Source of the DNA: Thalassia testudinum
Taxonomy: Eukaryota > Streptophyta > Magnoliopsida > Alismatales > Hydrocharitaceae
DNA length: 64,000 bases
Direction of reading: 5' to 3'
Assembly (NCBI GenBank): GCA_037157565.1
Contig: JAZHRO010000036.1
Coordinates: forward strand, 23,176,501-23,240,500
Shown: positions 48,113 to 57,496 of the stretch, piece after piece
How positions within the stretch are numbered: position 1 is the stretch's first letter
How the letters are laid out: each line of letters starts with the position of its first letter
Notes under the pieces: model-generated
The model's database searches: none
Told to the model about the DNA's origin: nothing
What the model saw: the letters and a program-made list of their open reading frames with translations, nothing else
Position numbers and translations under genes: made by a program

Positions 48113-49842
48113 CTACCATGGCCAATAAAATGGCCCGAATGGTGGTGGTGGTGGATGCCACATCGAATGGGGCTCCCATCCGTAGTTTGGAGTCCCAGGC
48201 ATTGGCGCCAGTCTCCAGTCTGGTGGTCGACGTGCGGCGTGTCCATCGTTTGTTCACCGTCTCGTCGGTCTTCTTGTTCTCCTCCTTGGTCTACTCCTTG
48301 GTTCTCCCAACTCAAGTTGACCAGCCTTGAGTTTCTAGGTCCAGTCCTTTGTGTTGTAGTTATCTCTGAAACCTACAAAACAAGATTCCAATTCCTTTTT
48401 CGGTATCCAAGCGGGCTTGGATCCGGATCTGTTAGCGGATCTCCTTAACGGGGATCCTTTCTCAACCTTAGGGTTATAAAAATTATGTACTTTGTTGATT
48501 AATTTGTTAGAGCTTTCCCTAAGACATGCAATTTCTTTTTCTATAATATTCATCTTTGTCTTTAAATCAGAAATTTCTATTTTTAGACTAACATTTTCCT
48601 CAATCAATTTATTATTTTCATTGATAAGGTTATGATTTTCTGGTAATAGGTTATCATTTTTAGGACTAGCTTCTAGATCCTTAAGTTTTATTTCTAACCT
48701 ATCATTTTCAGATTTAAGAAAACTAAGATTCTTTTTCATGCTTTTGTTTTCTATTTTTTGTGATTTACTAAGTTCAAAAAGTACATTAAAAGCTTCTTGT
48801 AAGCTGTAACTTACCTCGTTGTCTGAGTCGTTTTCGCTTTCGCTGTTGCTTCCTTTGGCCATGAAACCGAAGCAAGCGATTTCTTCTTCAATGGACTTTT
48901 CTTCTTCTTCTTCCTCCAAGCTAGAATCATCCCAAGTGGCTTGGAATGCCTTCTTAGATCTCTTTTCCTTTTCCTTCTTCTTCTCCTTTTTGAGAAGAGG
49001 GCACTCTGGCCGTAGGTGCCCTTTCTCGTTGCAGTGGTAGCAATGTCTCGGACTTTCCTTCTCCTTTTTCTCTTTAATTCCCTACAAAACTTGGAAAATT
49101 TTTTAAGTAAAATTCTAAAGTCTTCATCGTCGGAACTTACCTCGCTATCCGACGCGGCTCTGAAGGCGAGAATATTTTTCGATTTAGGCTCCGGTGTATC
49201 ATTCTTCTTATGCCTCAACATTGTCTCGTAGGCCATTAGATTGCCTAGGAGATCTTCCATGTTGAGCTCCTCCACTTCATTTGCCTCCTCGATGGCGGTG
49301 ACTTTCTGTTCCCATTCCCGTCCAAGGGAACGAAGAAACTTCCCTTGAAGCTCCCCCTTGGTGAAAGTCTTCCCTAAAGCTTTCAAGTTATTTACAATGA
49401 GAGTGAACCTAGTGTTCATCTCACTTAAAGATTCATTAGATTTCATTGAGAAAGATTCAAATTCTTGAGAAAGTAAATTAAATTTAGAGGTTTTTACCTT
49501 AGAGGTACCTTCGTGAGTTACCTCAAGTTTGTGTCAAATCTCGTATGCGGTGGTGCATTGTGAGATTCTATTGAACTCCTCTGAGCTGAGCGTGCAATAC
49601 AACGCGTTCATTATTTTCGAGTTGAGAGAGAGCTCCCGGATCTGCTACTGCGAGTATCCTCCAGCAGGTTTCTCTGGGATGTCGAAGGGGGTCGCGCACC
49701 TGGCCCATATTGTGAAATGGATGGCTTGAAGCCACGTCCTCATCCGCAGCTTCCAGTAAGGGTAGTTGCTTCCGTCGAAAAATGTTGGACGAGTCGTAGA
49801 ATGGCCCTCAGAAATCCTACTCGCGGAACTGCTTCCCTCCAT
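48113..49842 (-). pseudogene. E unit 6 gag pseudogene (common stop absent)
   Basis: ATG intact. Stops: TAG in the YSQQ segment one codon before that of units 3 and 5, and TGA replacing Trp in EIWH (near 49533). A 4-base deletion near 49072 shifts the frame just before the zinc knuckle. The CCHC itself is complete in the other frame (CYHCNEKGH, His at 49016-49018). Where the other units have a stop, this unit has AGA (near 48444), so the frame runs on into the C-terminal extension (WIPKKELESCFVGFRDNYN) to a stop near 48335. Confidence 0.85.
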
Positions 49843-49882
49843 GATCTTCTTGTTGGGTTGTTATGCCGAAACAGCAAGACCT

Positions 49883-49896
49883 GCTCTGATACCAAC
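49883..49896 (-). promoter_or_regulatory. primer binding site of array E (unit 6; repeated in all units)
   Basis: On the - strand TTGGTATCAGAGCAG follows the LTR end. TGGTATCAGAGC is the initiator tRNA-Met site used by most plant Ty1/copia elements. Equivalents are at about 30694-30708, 34583-34596, 38428-38441, 42231-42244 and 46055-46068. Units 1 and 2 have single changes. Confidence 0.85.
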
Positions 49897-51600
49897 TGTA
49901 GATTTCGTCCCTACTAGGAGGGGTTACGTAATAATTGCGGAAATAAAATATAAACAATCTCACAAAATATCAATGACACGAGTACACAATAATTTTTAGG
50001 TGGAAACCCAACCTGGGTGAAAACCACCACCTAACCCTCTTGAGTTAGGATTTTCCGATCAACCAAGTTGATCAAATCCACTAAACGAATCACTTTAAAT
50101 GAGGGTGATTCAACCTCAATTACAACCACGCTACAAGTGCGAGGGTAGTGTTCCTCAACCCCTTCTCTTAACGAGAAGGATTTTTTCCCACGAATGAGAC
50201 AGGAATTCGCAAAGCGAATACCCAACAAAGATAAAATAACAAATAATCCTATAGAGACAACAAAGTAATTTCAAACATAAGCTTCTATAGGAATTAAGAA
50301 ACTCCCCTTTGCAAGGACTGTGTCGAGTCGATGATGCAGGTGCGTGAGCCACGAGATGGCGCAACGTTGCTCTCGTTAACTATGGTGGGAGAGCGGGTGC
50401 GCAAAACAGCTTGATGCTCTCTAGATTTAGAACTAGAGCTTAGAGAGCAAGAGAGACATAAAATGGTTTGAAAGTGTATTGCAAGGTGTGTGTCTTGTGT
50501 TTCTTAGGTGTGTGTTGGTGTGCAAGAGGTTCCCCTCTATTTATAGAGGCCTTAGGAAGGCTTTGGATGGCTTAGGAAAGGCTCCATAGCCGTTGGGTGC
50601 AAAGCCCAAGTGAGACAACCCGAAATCAGGAACAATCATTGCACTGACAGGGTTATCAGACGTCTGATTCTGGCATCAGATGTCTGGAAGACCACTTTAA
50701 GACGTCTGAAAATAAGGTCAGACGTCTGATTTTGTGCAGGTTTCTTCCTGACTTGAATCAGATCTAAACAGGGTTCTTGTGCAAGTCCATCAGACGACAT
50801 ATAAGACGTCTGGCACTATGTCTGGACGTCTGGAGACCTACTTTTTCTACGGAATGGATTTGCAACGGCTAGAAAATCTCTGAGAAGAGATTTTCGGGTC
50901 AGTAGAGGCAAAATTGTCAATTATCAGACGTCTGGAAAGTCCTATGGACGTCTGATAAGGCTCTAACAGTCATATTCTGCAGTGTCTGCTAAGCCAGCCA
51001 ACGGTCCACTAAATGGACGTCTGGCAAGGTCATCAGACGTCTCCTAAGACGTCTAGTCTAAGGTATGGACGTCTGATTTCATCAGACAGAACTGAGAAGT
51101 CCAGCCTAAATGTTATCGGACGTTTGAATCAATAGTCAGACGTCTTAAAACACATTATCAGACGTCTGATCTTGGAATTAGACATCTGGAAATGTTGTTT
51201 GAACCCTATATTGGTTTTCTAAGTTTTCTACAGAAAACCTAAGTATCCTAGGGTTGTGCCGGTGTTCCTAGGACTACTATTAGGGTACTTTGAGGCTCTT
51301 TAACAAGAATCTAAGTAACAAAAAATAAAGTGCAACAAAAGAAACGAAAAATACAAGAAGTACAAGAGAAGGAAATCTATCTTATTCTTCATCTCATTCC
51401 TTCTTCAATATATCTCTCCTCATGAATCTCTTCTGTTCTCCATCAAGCTCTTCCAATCCGTCCTGGATGCGAGCTCGAACTCCGTCTAATCACGTCTCCA
51501 TTTGCAATTGACCTGAAATCTAAGACTCCAAGTGCAAATGTTAAATAACACGTGTTTTGTTATCATCAAAATAAATGATCGTGGTGCTCTAGCACCAACA
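49897..51600 (-). mobile_element. array E LTR 7 (terminal 5' LTR)
   Basis: 1704 bp. The right target duplication CTACC (51601-51605) abuts it. Outer group (GGAAAGTCC near 50933). It has thirteen exact GACGTC hexamers between about 50658 and 51170, the best-preserved palindrome array of the seven. Confidence 0.9.
50658..51185 (-). repeat. GACGTC palindrome array in E LTR 7
   Basis: Thirteen exact GACGTC in about 530 bp, most in the wider palindrome AGACGTCT or CAGACGTCTG. The TATA box lies near 50537, downstream in element sense. Confidence 0.85.
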
Positions 51601-51605
51601 CTACC

Positions 51606-52698
51606 TAGATCTTAACCTAAAGAAAGAAATAAAAGAAATAAAACTGCCAAGAGACAAAAGAGATTAGTATGAACGCTGATCTTAGGCCTCTTGGGCTTGT
51701 GTTAAGGCTTAAAAATTCAAGTATCCGTTAAGATCTTGATAGTCCTCAAGAGGTTGGGGAAAATACGAAGCTTAAGTATTAGGCCTAAGACTTAGGGATT
51801 ATTAGCTCTCTTTAACTAACCTCTGGTTTGTGGGACTCGGTAACCTAAGCACCCCAATCCACATACAATTTAGTTTAGTGCACTTAATTATCAAAATCAC
51901 GCAAATGTGTTAATTCTGTTATGAAAAGCTACCTAGATTAGGAGCGGCTTATCAGCACAAGTTGATTTGGAAGAGTTCTCGACGCGGAGAAGTAAGAAAT
52001 CCGCTAGAAGATGCGCAATAACATACCGTCTCCTTGGTGCTTGTCTCCTAGGATATCTAAATATCCTACTAGGGGCATGTAAGCACCTTGTGCTGGTTTA
52101 GGTGCCATGGGTGGGATTATCCCGAAACGTCGATTGCGAGGGTCTGAATTTAGCTACAGAACACCATGGGCGGCACTATCTCAAAGTGTCGAAAGCTAGG
52201 GTTCTGGGGGTTGCCATGGGCGGTGCTATCTTGAAGCATTAATTGCTAGGGACCCTGCGAGGATTGATGGTGGGAGCTAGGAATCCGATACAGATCGTGT
52301 TGTAAAGCCAATCTGAAGCTAGAAATAAAGAAAAGAAAAGAGATAAAATTCTCCGAAAATACAAAAAATCTTCCATCTCTCTCTTACAAAAATGCAGTGT
52401 AAACTTAATCAGGGCTAAACATGTTTTAAGCACGGGTGCTTTAACTGCGGAGTTCAACGAACCTTAGCTTAGTTCCAGTGGGTCTTAGAAACCTTTGCAG
52501 CAGACTGAGGCTAGAGCTAGTCAGGATCGGATCTTGGTTGGTACTTGAGTACCTCTAGGCCTACTATTGGCATTATGACCTAATCTACAAAAGAAAGCAC
52601 ACATCAGAGTTCTAAGCATAAAAAGGCACATAGTCTAGAATTTAAGTTTATTTCAATAGATTTTACTAAACGAATAGCAAAAGCTAGGCGTGGGGGTA
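51606..52698 (+). other. element B 3' internal region, with short tandem repeat and polypurine tract
   Basis: No gene. Three imperfect repeats of about 50-60 bp (52106-52255), each with CCATGGGYGG, a CTATC/TTATCC word and GCTAGGG or GCGAGGG. The polypurine tract AGGCGTGGGGG is at 52685-52696, just before the 3' LTR. A comparable non-coding region precedes the D 3' LTR. Confidence 0.5.
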
Positions 52699-55536
52699 TG
52701 ATGGGAACACCATCATGAGCCATAACATGCTTAATTTGATTTGATTAAGTGACTAAATGCTCCTATATAACCGCCAAAGAGACGTAATTCATTGCATAAT
52801 CATTCTAAAAGAAATATAGTAAAATAAGGGCAAAACTGCAGTTTTAATGGTATATCTCAATTGTAGTATAATCATGGATTTTCTCAGGGGTTAATTAAGG
52901 GTCATATGATCTTAAAAGTCTAACAAGTGGGTTAGAACTGTCAGAAATGGGTTTACACGTGTTCTGGGAATTAAATGACATCTAAAACCCTAAAAACAAA
53001 CTCACTTAATTAACTAAGGTTCTGATCAGGATAAAATTCACCTAAACCCTCTAAAAATCATAGAAAAGTATTCTCTAGGGTTTGGTACCTTCAATTTGAC
53101 CATCAGAACTCATCTTGACCCAAAGTAGAGTCCTAGATAGACATTTACCCTAATTTGGGTTTTTCATAAATTACCCAGTCAAACTTTGCCACAGCCTAAA
53201 TCTAACTCAACCATTGGATTCCTTGGGTCTAAATTGGGTTTTTGCCAAACTTTGGGCCCAATCTGAGATCATCTTGACCAAGTTTTCATTTTGGTCCAGT
53301 CAGACTCTTTCTATCTCATTCAAACCCTTAGCCTTTTGAATTCCTTGCAAATAGCCCCCCAATTTTGCCATCTTCCTCACAAAAAGGTCCCTCCAACATT
53401 ACCGCTCAAGAATTCTACTCCGACAAGCTTCATTTGGAGAGTTATCCTTAATTGATTGATGAAACCTTCCTAAAATCGAATTGGAGACTCTTTAGGAAAT
53501 CCTTTTTCTAATGGGACCAACCTTGTATCCTAACTCTTTCCCAAAAGCTCACGCGAACACTTTGAAGGAATGCGTATCCTATTTTTGCATAAGCTCCAAG
53601 GTTCCTAAGCTTGTTTCCAATCTTGCAACCCCCTCTAAAGCCCTATTTAAGCATGCCTAATGCATGGACGTGCTCTTCAGCTAGGTTTTGGCCCAAAAAC
53701 CCTCTTCTAAACCCTACCTCCAGCCTCCTCCGCCTAAGCTCCTACGAGCATCCTCCTCTGTTGTCTTATGGCCTCCCAATGGCCAAATTGGGAGCGTCTC
53801 CTTCCTCGACTTCCTCCGCCTCTCGACGATCATAACATAGGAGCGTTAGCCCCTTCTTCCTCACTGTCTCTCCCTTCGGAGTTTCATCTTCCCCACGTTT
53901 GGCCATCACATCGGCGTGGGAATATCTCCCCCATTTTTCCCTTAACTTCCTCTTTCCCTCTACTCTATTTCTCTATTCTTCATCTCTCGAAATCATCCCT
54001 TGACAACACCAAACACCATCATCTTCTTCACCTCTGACCGACCTCCGGCAAGGTCCTCCGCCAACTCCACTGTCCAAAATACCTCGCCAACACTACCAAA
54101 CCCTCCGCCGTGGCCCTTAGAGTAAGGGCCCTAACCTTTCCAGGCCTATTGCCCACTCCACCACCTCATCGAACAACCCACCTCTAAACCTTCATCTCCA
54201 CCTTCGCCAACCACCTACGACCACCTTCACTACTCGACACCGCCACCCACACCCTCGCCGCATCCTTACAAACCTCTTGAACATTTTAACCGAGGAATTT
54301 TGCCCATATTTCCTCTTTCAGGCCTTCACCGGACAGTTGTCGCCGCCACCATCTTCTCCGCCACCATTCGCGCACTTCTGCCGTGTTCTTCGTGGCTACT
54401 ACCTCTAGGTCGCACAGACGCATGCTAGGATCTCTCCCAGGTCCTTAATTGATGACCCAAGTAGTTGTAGCTCAACAATCACTCAAGGACCTTCACTGCA
54501 GCTGCATGAGAAGGATGTGGGACATTTAGTCCGACATAGTAAAGAGAAGAGTAGTTGCGCATGCATAAGTTGAATTTCCACCTTAGCCTTATCACCTCCA
54601 ACCACTAGGGTAAGGTCCTCCTTACCCATGCACGCCTCACCTTTGATACCTAACCCATGGGTCTGGTGCATCCGATAACCTACCTAAGCCCTGTTCACAC
54701 CTTGCTCACCGCCCACTACTGGTGAGCCTGGTCTCTAGTGCACGTGTACCCGTTTACCTGATTGCCCTGACTGTGGCCCTAGGAGGGAGGATCCCAGAGT
54801 GAGGAAAGAAAGGGATAGCAGGGGTCAGGGGGGTTTTGCTCTCTATGACTCTTAGCCAAATCTAAGGGTGCCTCCCTCTATCCATGAAGAAGGAAGAAGA
54901 CGAGAAGAGGTTGAAGACAGACAGAAGAAGAAAGAAAGAAGGGCTGAAGAAGAAATAGAGAAGGCTTGAGAAGAGAAGTTCTAAAGAAGTGGAAAGACTT
55001 GAAGAGGCATAGGTGAAGAAGAAAGAAGAGGAGAAGAGGAAGAAGGCTTAGAGAAGAGAAATAAGAAAGAAGAGGAAGAAGAAGAACAGTGCTTCCCTAG
55101 CACTGTAACATTTGTTGGTTAAGTTGTCTGGTCATCAGACCCGTCATCTGATTTGAGGCTTGATACTGTGAAAGCTTGATTTAGAATTATTATTGAGATA
55201 TTTAAATTGGTTAAATGCTTGAGATATATATGCTTAGAGAGTAATTGGTGATTTAAATCACCATTGTTTTAGCTTCTCTACTTTTTTATTATCTCAAGAT
55301 ACATGAGAATTCATTAAATATCTAATGTGACAAATTAGTATTTATTGAATATCATTATTTGGTTTAAGTTCTTGTGCTCATTTACATTATTTATTGAGAT
55401 TAGCAATTGAATTCTATTTGCTCCCTATGTTCGACCTCCGACTTTCATTTGAGTAATAAATTCTATTTGTTTTTCGCACTGATTCGAACTATATTGCAAT
55501 GCATTGATTTTAAAACTCATTTCAGAGTGTTCAACA
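52699..55536 (+). mobile_element. element B 3' LTR
   Basis: 2838 bp, TGATGGGAACACC to TTCAACA, followed by target duplication GGGGT. The first 1.8 kb matches the split 5' LTR. The last ~1.05 kb (54491-55536) has no counterpart left in the 5' LTR. The latter part contains a purine-rich GAAGAAG tract (54885-55090). Small frames inside are not convincing genes. Confidence 0.65.
54885..55090 (+). repeat. GAAGAA-rich purine tract in B 3' LTR
   Basis: About 200 bp almost entirely of AAG/GAA/AGAG words. Low complexity; no coding assignment. Confidence 0.8.
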
Positions 55537-55541
55537 GGGGT

Positions 55542-55743
55542 CCACAACCATTCCCTTGGAAAGTGGGTCTCATAAGATCCACTCTCAATCACTTGGATGG
55601 CCACTTAGAGGCTTTCTAGAGAATTCCATACTTCTCTAGATAAGCCATCTCCAAGTTTATAGAAAAACTCCCTTGGACGGCCAAAACCCAAATCTTGGAC
55701 CCCATTCACTCTTCCATCCACAATCTCTGCTGAAGTGGGAAAT
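55542..55743 (+). mobile_element. family C LTR, right copy, second part
   Basis: Resembles 1985-2160 of the left C LTR: GATCCAC, GGCCACT, TCTAGAGA, ACTTCTCTAGA, a TATA-like TTTATAGAAAAAC and CCATTCAC in the same order. It continues 9231-9399 across element B and is cut by A3 at 55744. Confidence 0.6.
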
Positions 55744-56828
55744 TGTTGCAAACAAAGTTGAGTTTTGAAACCCATCGTTGTAGTTTAATTTGCGAGAAAA
55801 GCTATCAACAGATAAACTTAATCGAAACTCACAAGGAATTCCAGGTCAAACACAGGGAAGTGGACATTTGATTAAAAATTGCATTTGATTTGTTCGTCAC
55901 AAAGTAGATTAGTTGGTCGAATTAAATCAAAACTAGCTATCTACTTAAAAAATAATGAATAGAAGAGAGAGAGAGAATATTACAAATAAAGACAAAATAG
56001 AGATAGAATAAATAGATATTTCATAACCATGGAATGATGTCTATTATAACTAATCACTACAACTACTTATTACACTAGAAAGCAAGAAATCTATGCTAGA
56101 AAGTAATAAAAGAGAAGGTGGCGAGAAGTTATCCTCCATGACGGCTTCTTGTAGGATGAGCCGTGTTGATGGAGCACCTGAAAGAACATGGTGAAATGCG
56201 GGATGAGGGAGAATGAAGACGGATGATGGAGGGCAAGGCAGGGCAACGTCGCAGCGTGATCCGCTTCCTGAACGATGGTGAGAAGACAACCATAGAATGC
56301 TCCACGAACGGGATGAGAAGGTGGAAAAATTGTATTTTTAACTCAAGAGGAGTATCTCGGGTTTGGAACAAGCTCTTAGAGCTTTGGAGGGGGTGAGAGA
56401 AGAGAAGAAGGAATGAGGAATATGTGGGGGTCGTAGGGCTATTTATAGGTGTAGATTAGAGGGGGCAATTAGGTCATTTCATTGCTAAACATTAAATGAA
56501 AATGTCTTTGGTGACAAATTTATTCGTCACTAAAGCATAAACATGGCTGAAGCTCCACACGCCCCCCGCCTCCTCAGCTTCCATGCACGCAATGCCTCAT
56601 GCACATTCGTTGATTCTTGCGATCCGACGGCTTAAAGACATTCTCGCCCACTTCTTTAGTGCTAGCGTGCATCCTTGCATGATGGAGCTTTGGATCGCGT
56701 GTCATTGCACGCATACGTGCTCGGCGTTCATCCATTGCACCACATGGCACTGCCGATGCCGCTCAATCAAGATCCAATGGGTGAATTTGGCACTCACCCA
56801 CTCGTGCCTTCAATTTGATGCTCCATGC

Positions 56829-56880
56829 AGCTCGAACTCGTGCTCTCCGCATCACCTATAGGTGCATGACCGCTGAGCCA
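56829..56880 (-). other. tRNA-like A and B boxes in A3 LTR
   Basis: On the - strand TGGCTCAGCGG (56870-56880) fits the RNA polymerase III A box. About 30 bases on, GAGTTCGAGCT (56829-56839) resembles the B box GGTTCGANTCC with three mismatches. Spacing is that of a tRNA or tRNA-derived SINE head. Related segments lie in A2 (6985-7045) and A' (about 23550-23615). No complete cloverleaf. Confidence 0.5.
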
Positions 56881-56922
56881 TGCCGCTGCTTTCTCACGCG
56901 TAGAATTCACTCCCAATCGATC

Positions 56923-56958
56923 TCGGCCATTGGATCTTCATCCAATGGTCGAGACCTC
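56923..56958 (-). other. conserved stem-loop in A3 LTR
   Basis: ATCTCGGCCATTGGAT, loop CTTC, ATCCAATGGTCGAGAC: 14 or more pairs including one G-T. A' has CCGTTGGAT/ATCCAACGG, an A-T to G-C exchange on both arms. Confidence 0.6.
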
Positions 56959-57496
56959 TCATCACGAAATCTCCTCAAGAGTTGAGAGGAGATGCTGTGG
57001 CCTGTTTGGGCGACTGTGATGGCGCCACGTGGCGCCATCATGGCTGTCCATCTTCTGTGTCTTCCAGATGGTGCCACGGATGTTGGATTGGATCGATTTT
57101 CATGCCATTGGGCTTCGATCGTCAATCCGAACCCATATGTGTGATCAAATTTGTCATTTGAGATATGAATTTGTACCACCTTGGCCCTTGACCTATGTTC
57201 TTTCTTGGACTGCATCTGATGCTATGGAAGTCCGATCGGGGCGATCTTGGAGAATCATTGAACTCCAATCATTGCCCTGATCAGATCCATATGGTTGGAT
57301 CTTCAATTCGAGGTCCTGATAATATATTGCCATATTTCCTTACCACATTAAGAGAAAATTAACCTAAAATTTATACAACCTAATCTAAATGCTTGATGAT
57401 GCATGTTATGCAATATTTATAATATATGATGAAACTTTACGCCTAAAAACATGCATAAATTGACGGTTTATGTGATATAAATGTGTTTACATCACA

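Larger units (their letters stand above)
26882..51600 (-). mobile_element. array E: tandem gag-only Sirevirus-like elements, seven LTRs, six internals, one TSD
   Basis: 24.7 kb built as LTR-(internal-LTR)x6 on the - strand. LTRs are about 1.68-1.78 kb, internals about 2.11-2.13 kb, and unit spacing is 3805-3888 bp. The outer ends are flanked by one perfect 5-bp duplication CTACC (26877-26881 and 51601-51605), and neighbouring units share LTRs. This shows one insertion followed by expansion, not several insertions. Each internal holds a tRNA-Met-type primer site, a gag pseudogene and a multi-box polypurine block; pol is absent from all six. The primer site, the TGTTGG LTR start and repeated GGGGGAG tracts are Sirevirus traits. 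Gag-only LTR elements have been described in plants as TR-GAG elements; this would be a Ty1/copia-derived, arrayed case. Confidence 0.92.
9405..55536 (+). mobile_element. element B: large non-autonomous LTR element, host of D and E
   Basis: The LTR sequence starts TGATGGGAACACCATCATGA at 9405 and again at 52699, and ends TTCAACA at 55536. The 5-bp duplication GGGGT flanks both ends (9400-9404, 55537-55541), and the outside sequence (family C LTR) is continuous once B is removed. B contains the D insertion in its 5' LTR, a rearranged family A piece after that LTR, an acidic ORF (24406-25883) and the E array in its 3' internal part. No reverse transcriptase, integrase or protease is visible. 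About 46 kb in all, of which roughly 35 kb is D and E. The 5' LTR has lost its last ~1 kb relative to the 3' LTR. Confidence 0.6.
55744..57496 (-). mobile_element. family A 3' LTR, copy A3
   Basis: 1753 bp; on the - strand it starts TGTGATGTAAACAC (57496) right after a polypurine tract and ends GCAACA. TATA box ACCTATAAATAG at 56441-56449 on the - strand. It carries the clearest tRNA-like segment and hairpin of the family. Possible target duplication GAAAT at 55739-55743; the partner is outside or lost. Confidence 0.65.

Noticed and set aside
26882..51600. Satellite DNA or a CRISPR-like array
   Set aside because: The unit has LTR, primer site, gag and polypurine tract in order, with one TSD, so it is a retroelement array. 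The short palindromes inside the LTRs have no constant repeat or spacer length.
26882..51600. Six independent insertions of E into a hot spot
   Set aside because: No TSD lies between units and neighbours share a single LTR.
56583..57280. Histidine/cysteine-rich frames in A3
   Set aside because: They lie across the tRNA-like and hairpin parts of an LTR, with no conservation in A2 or A'.
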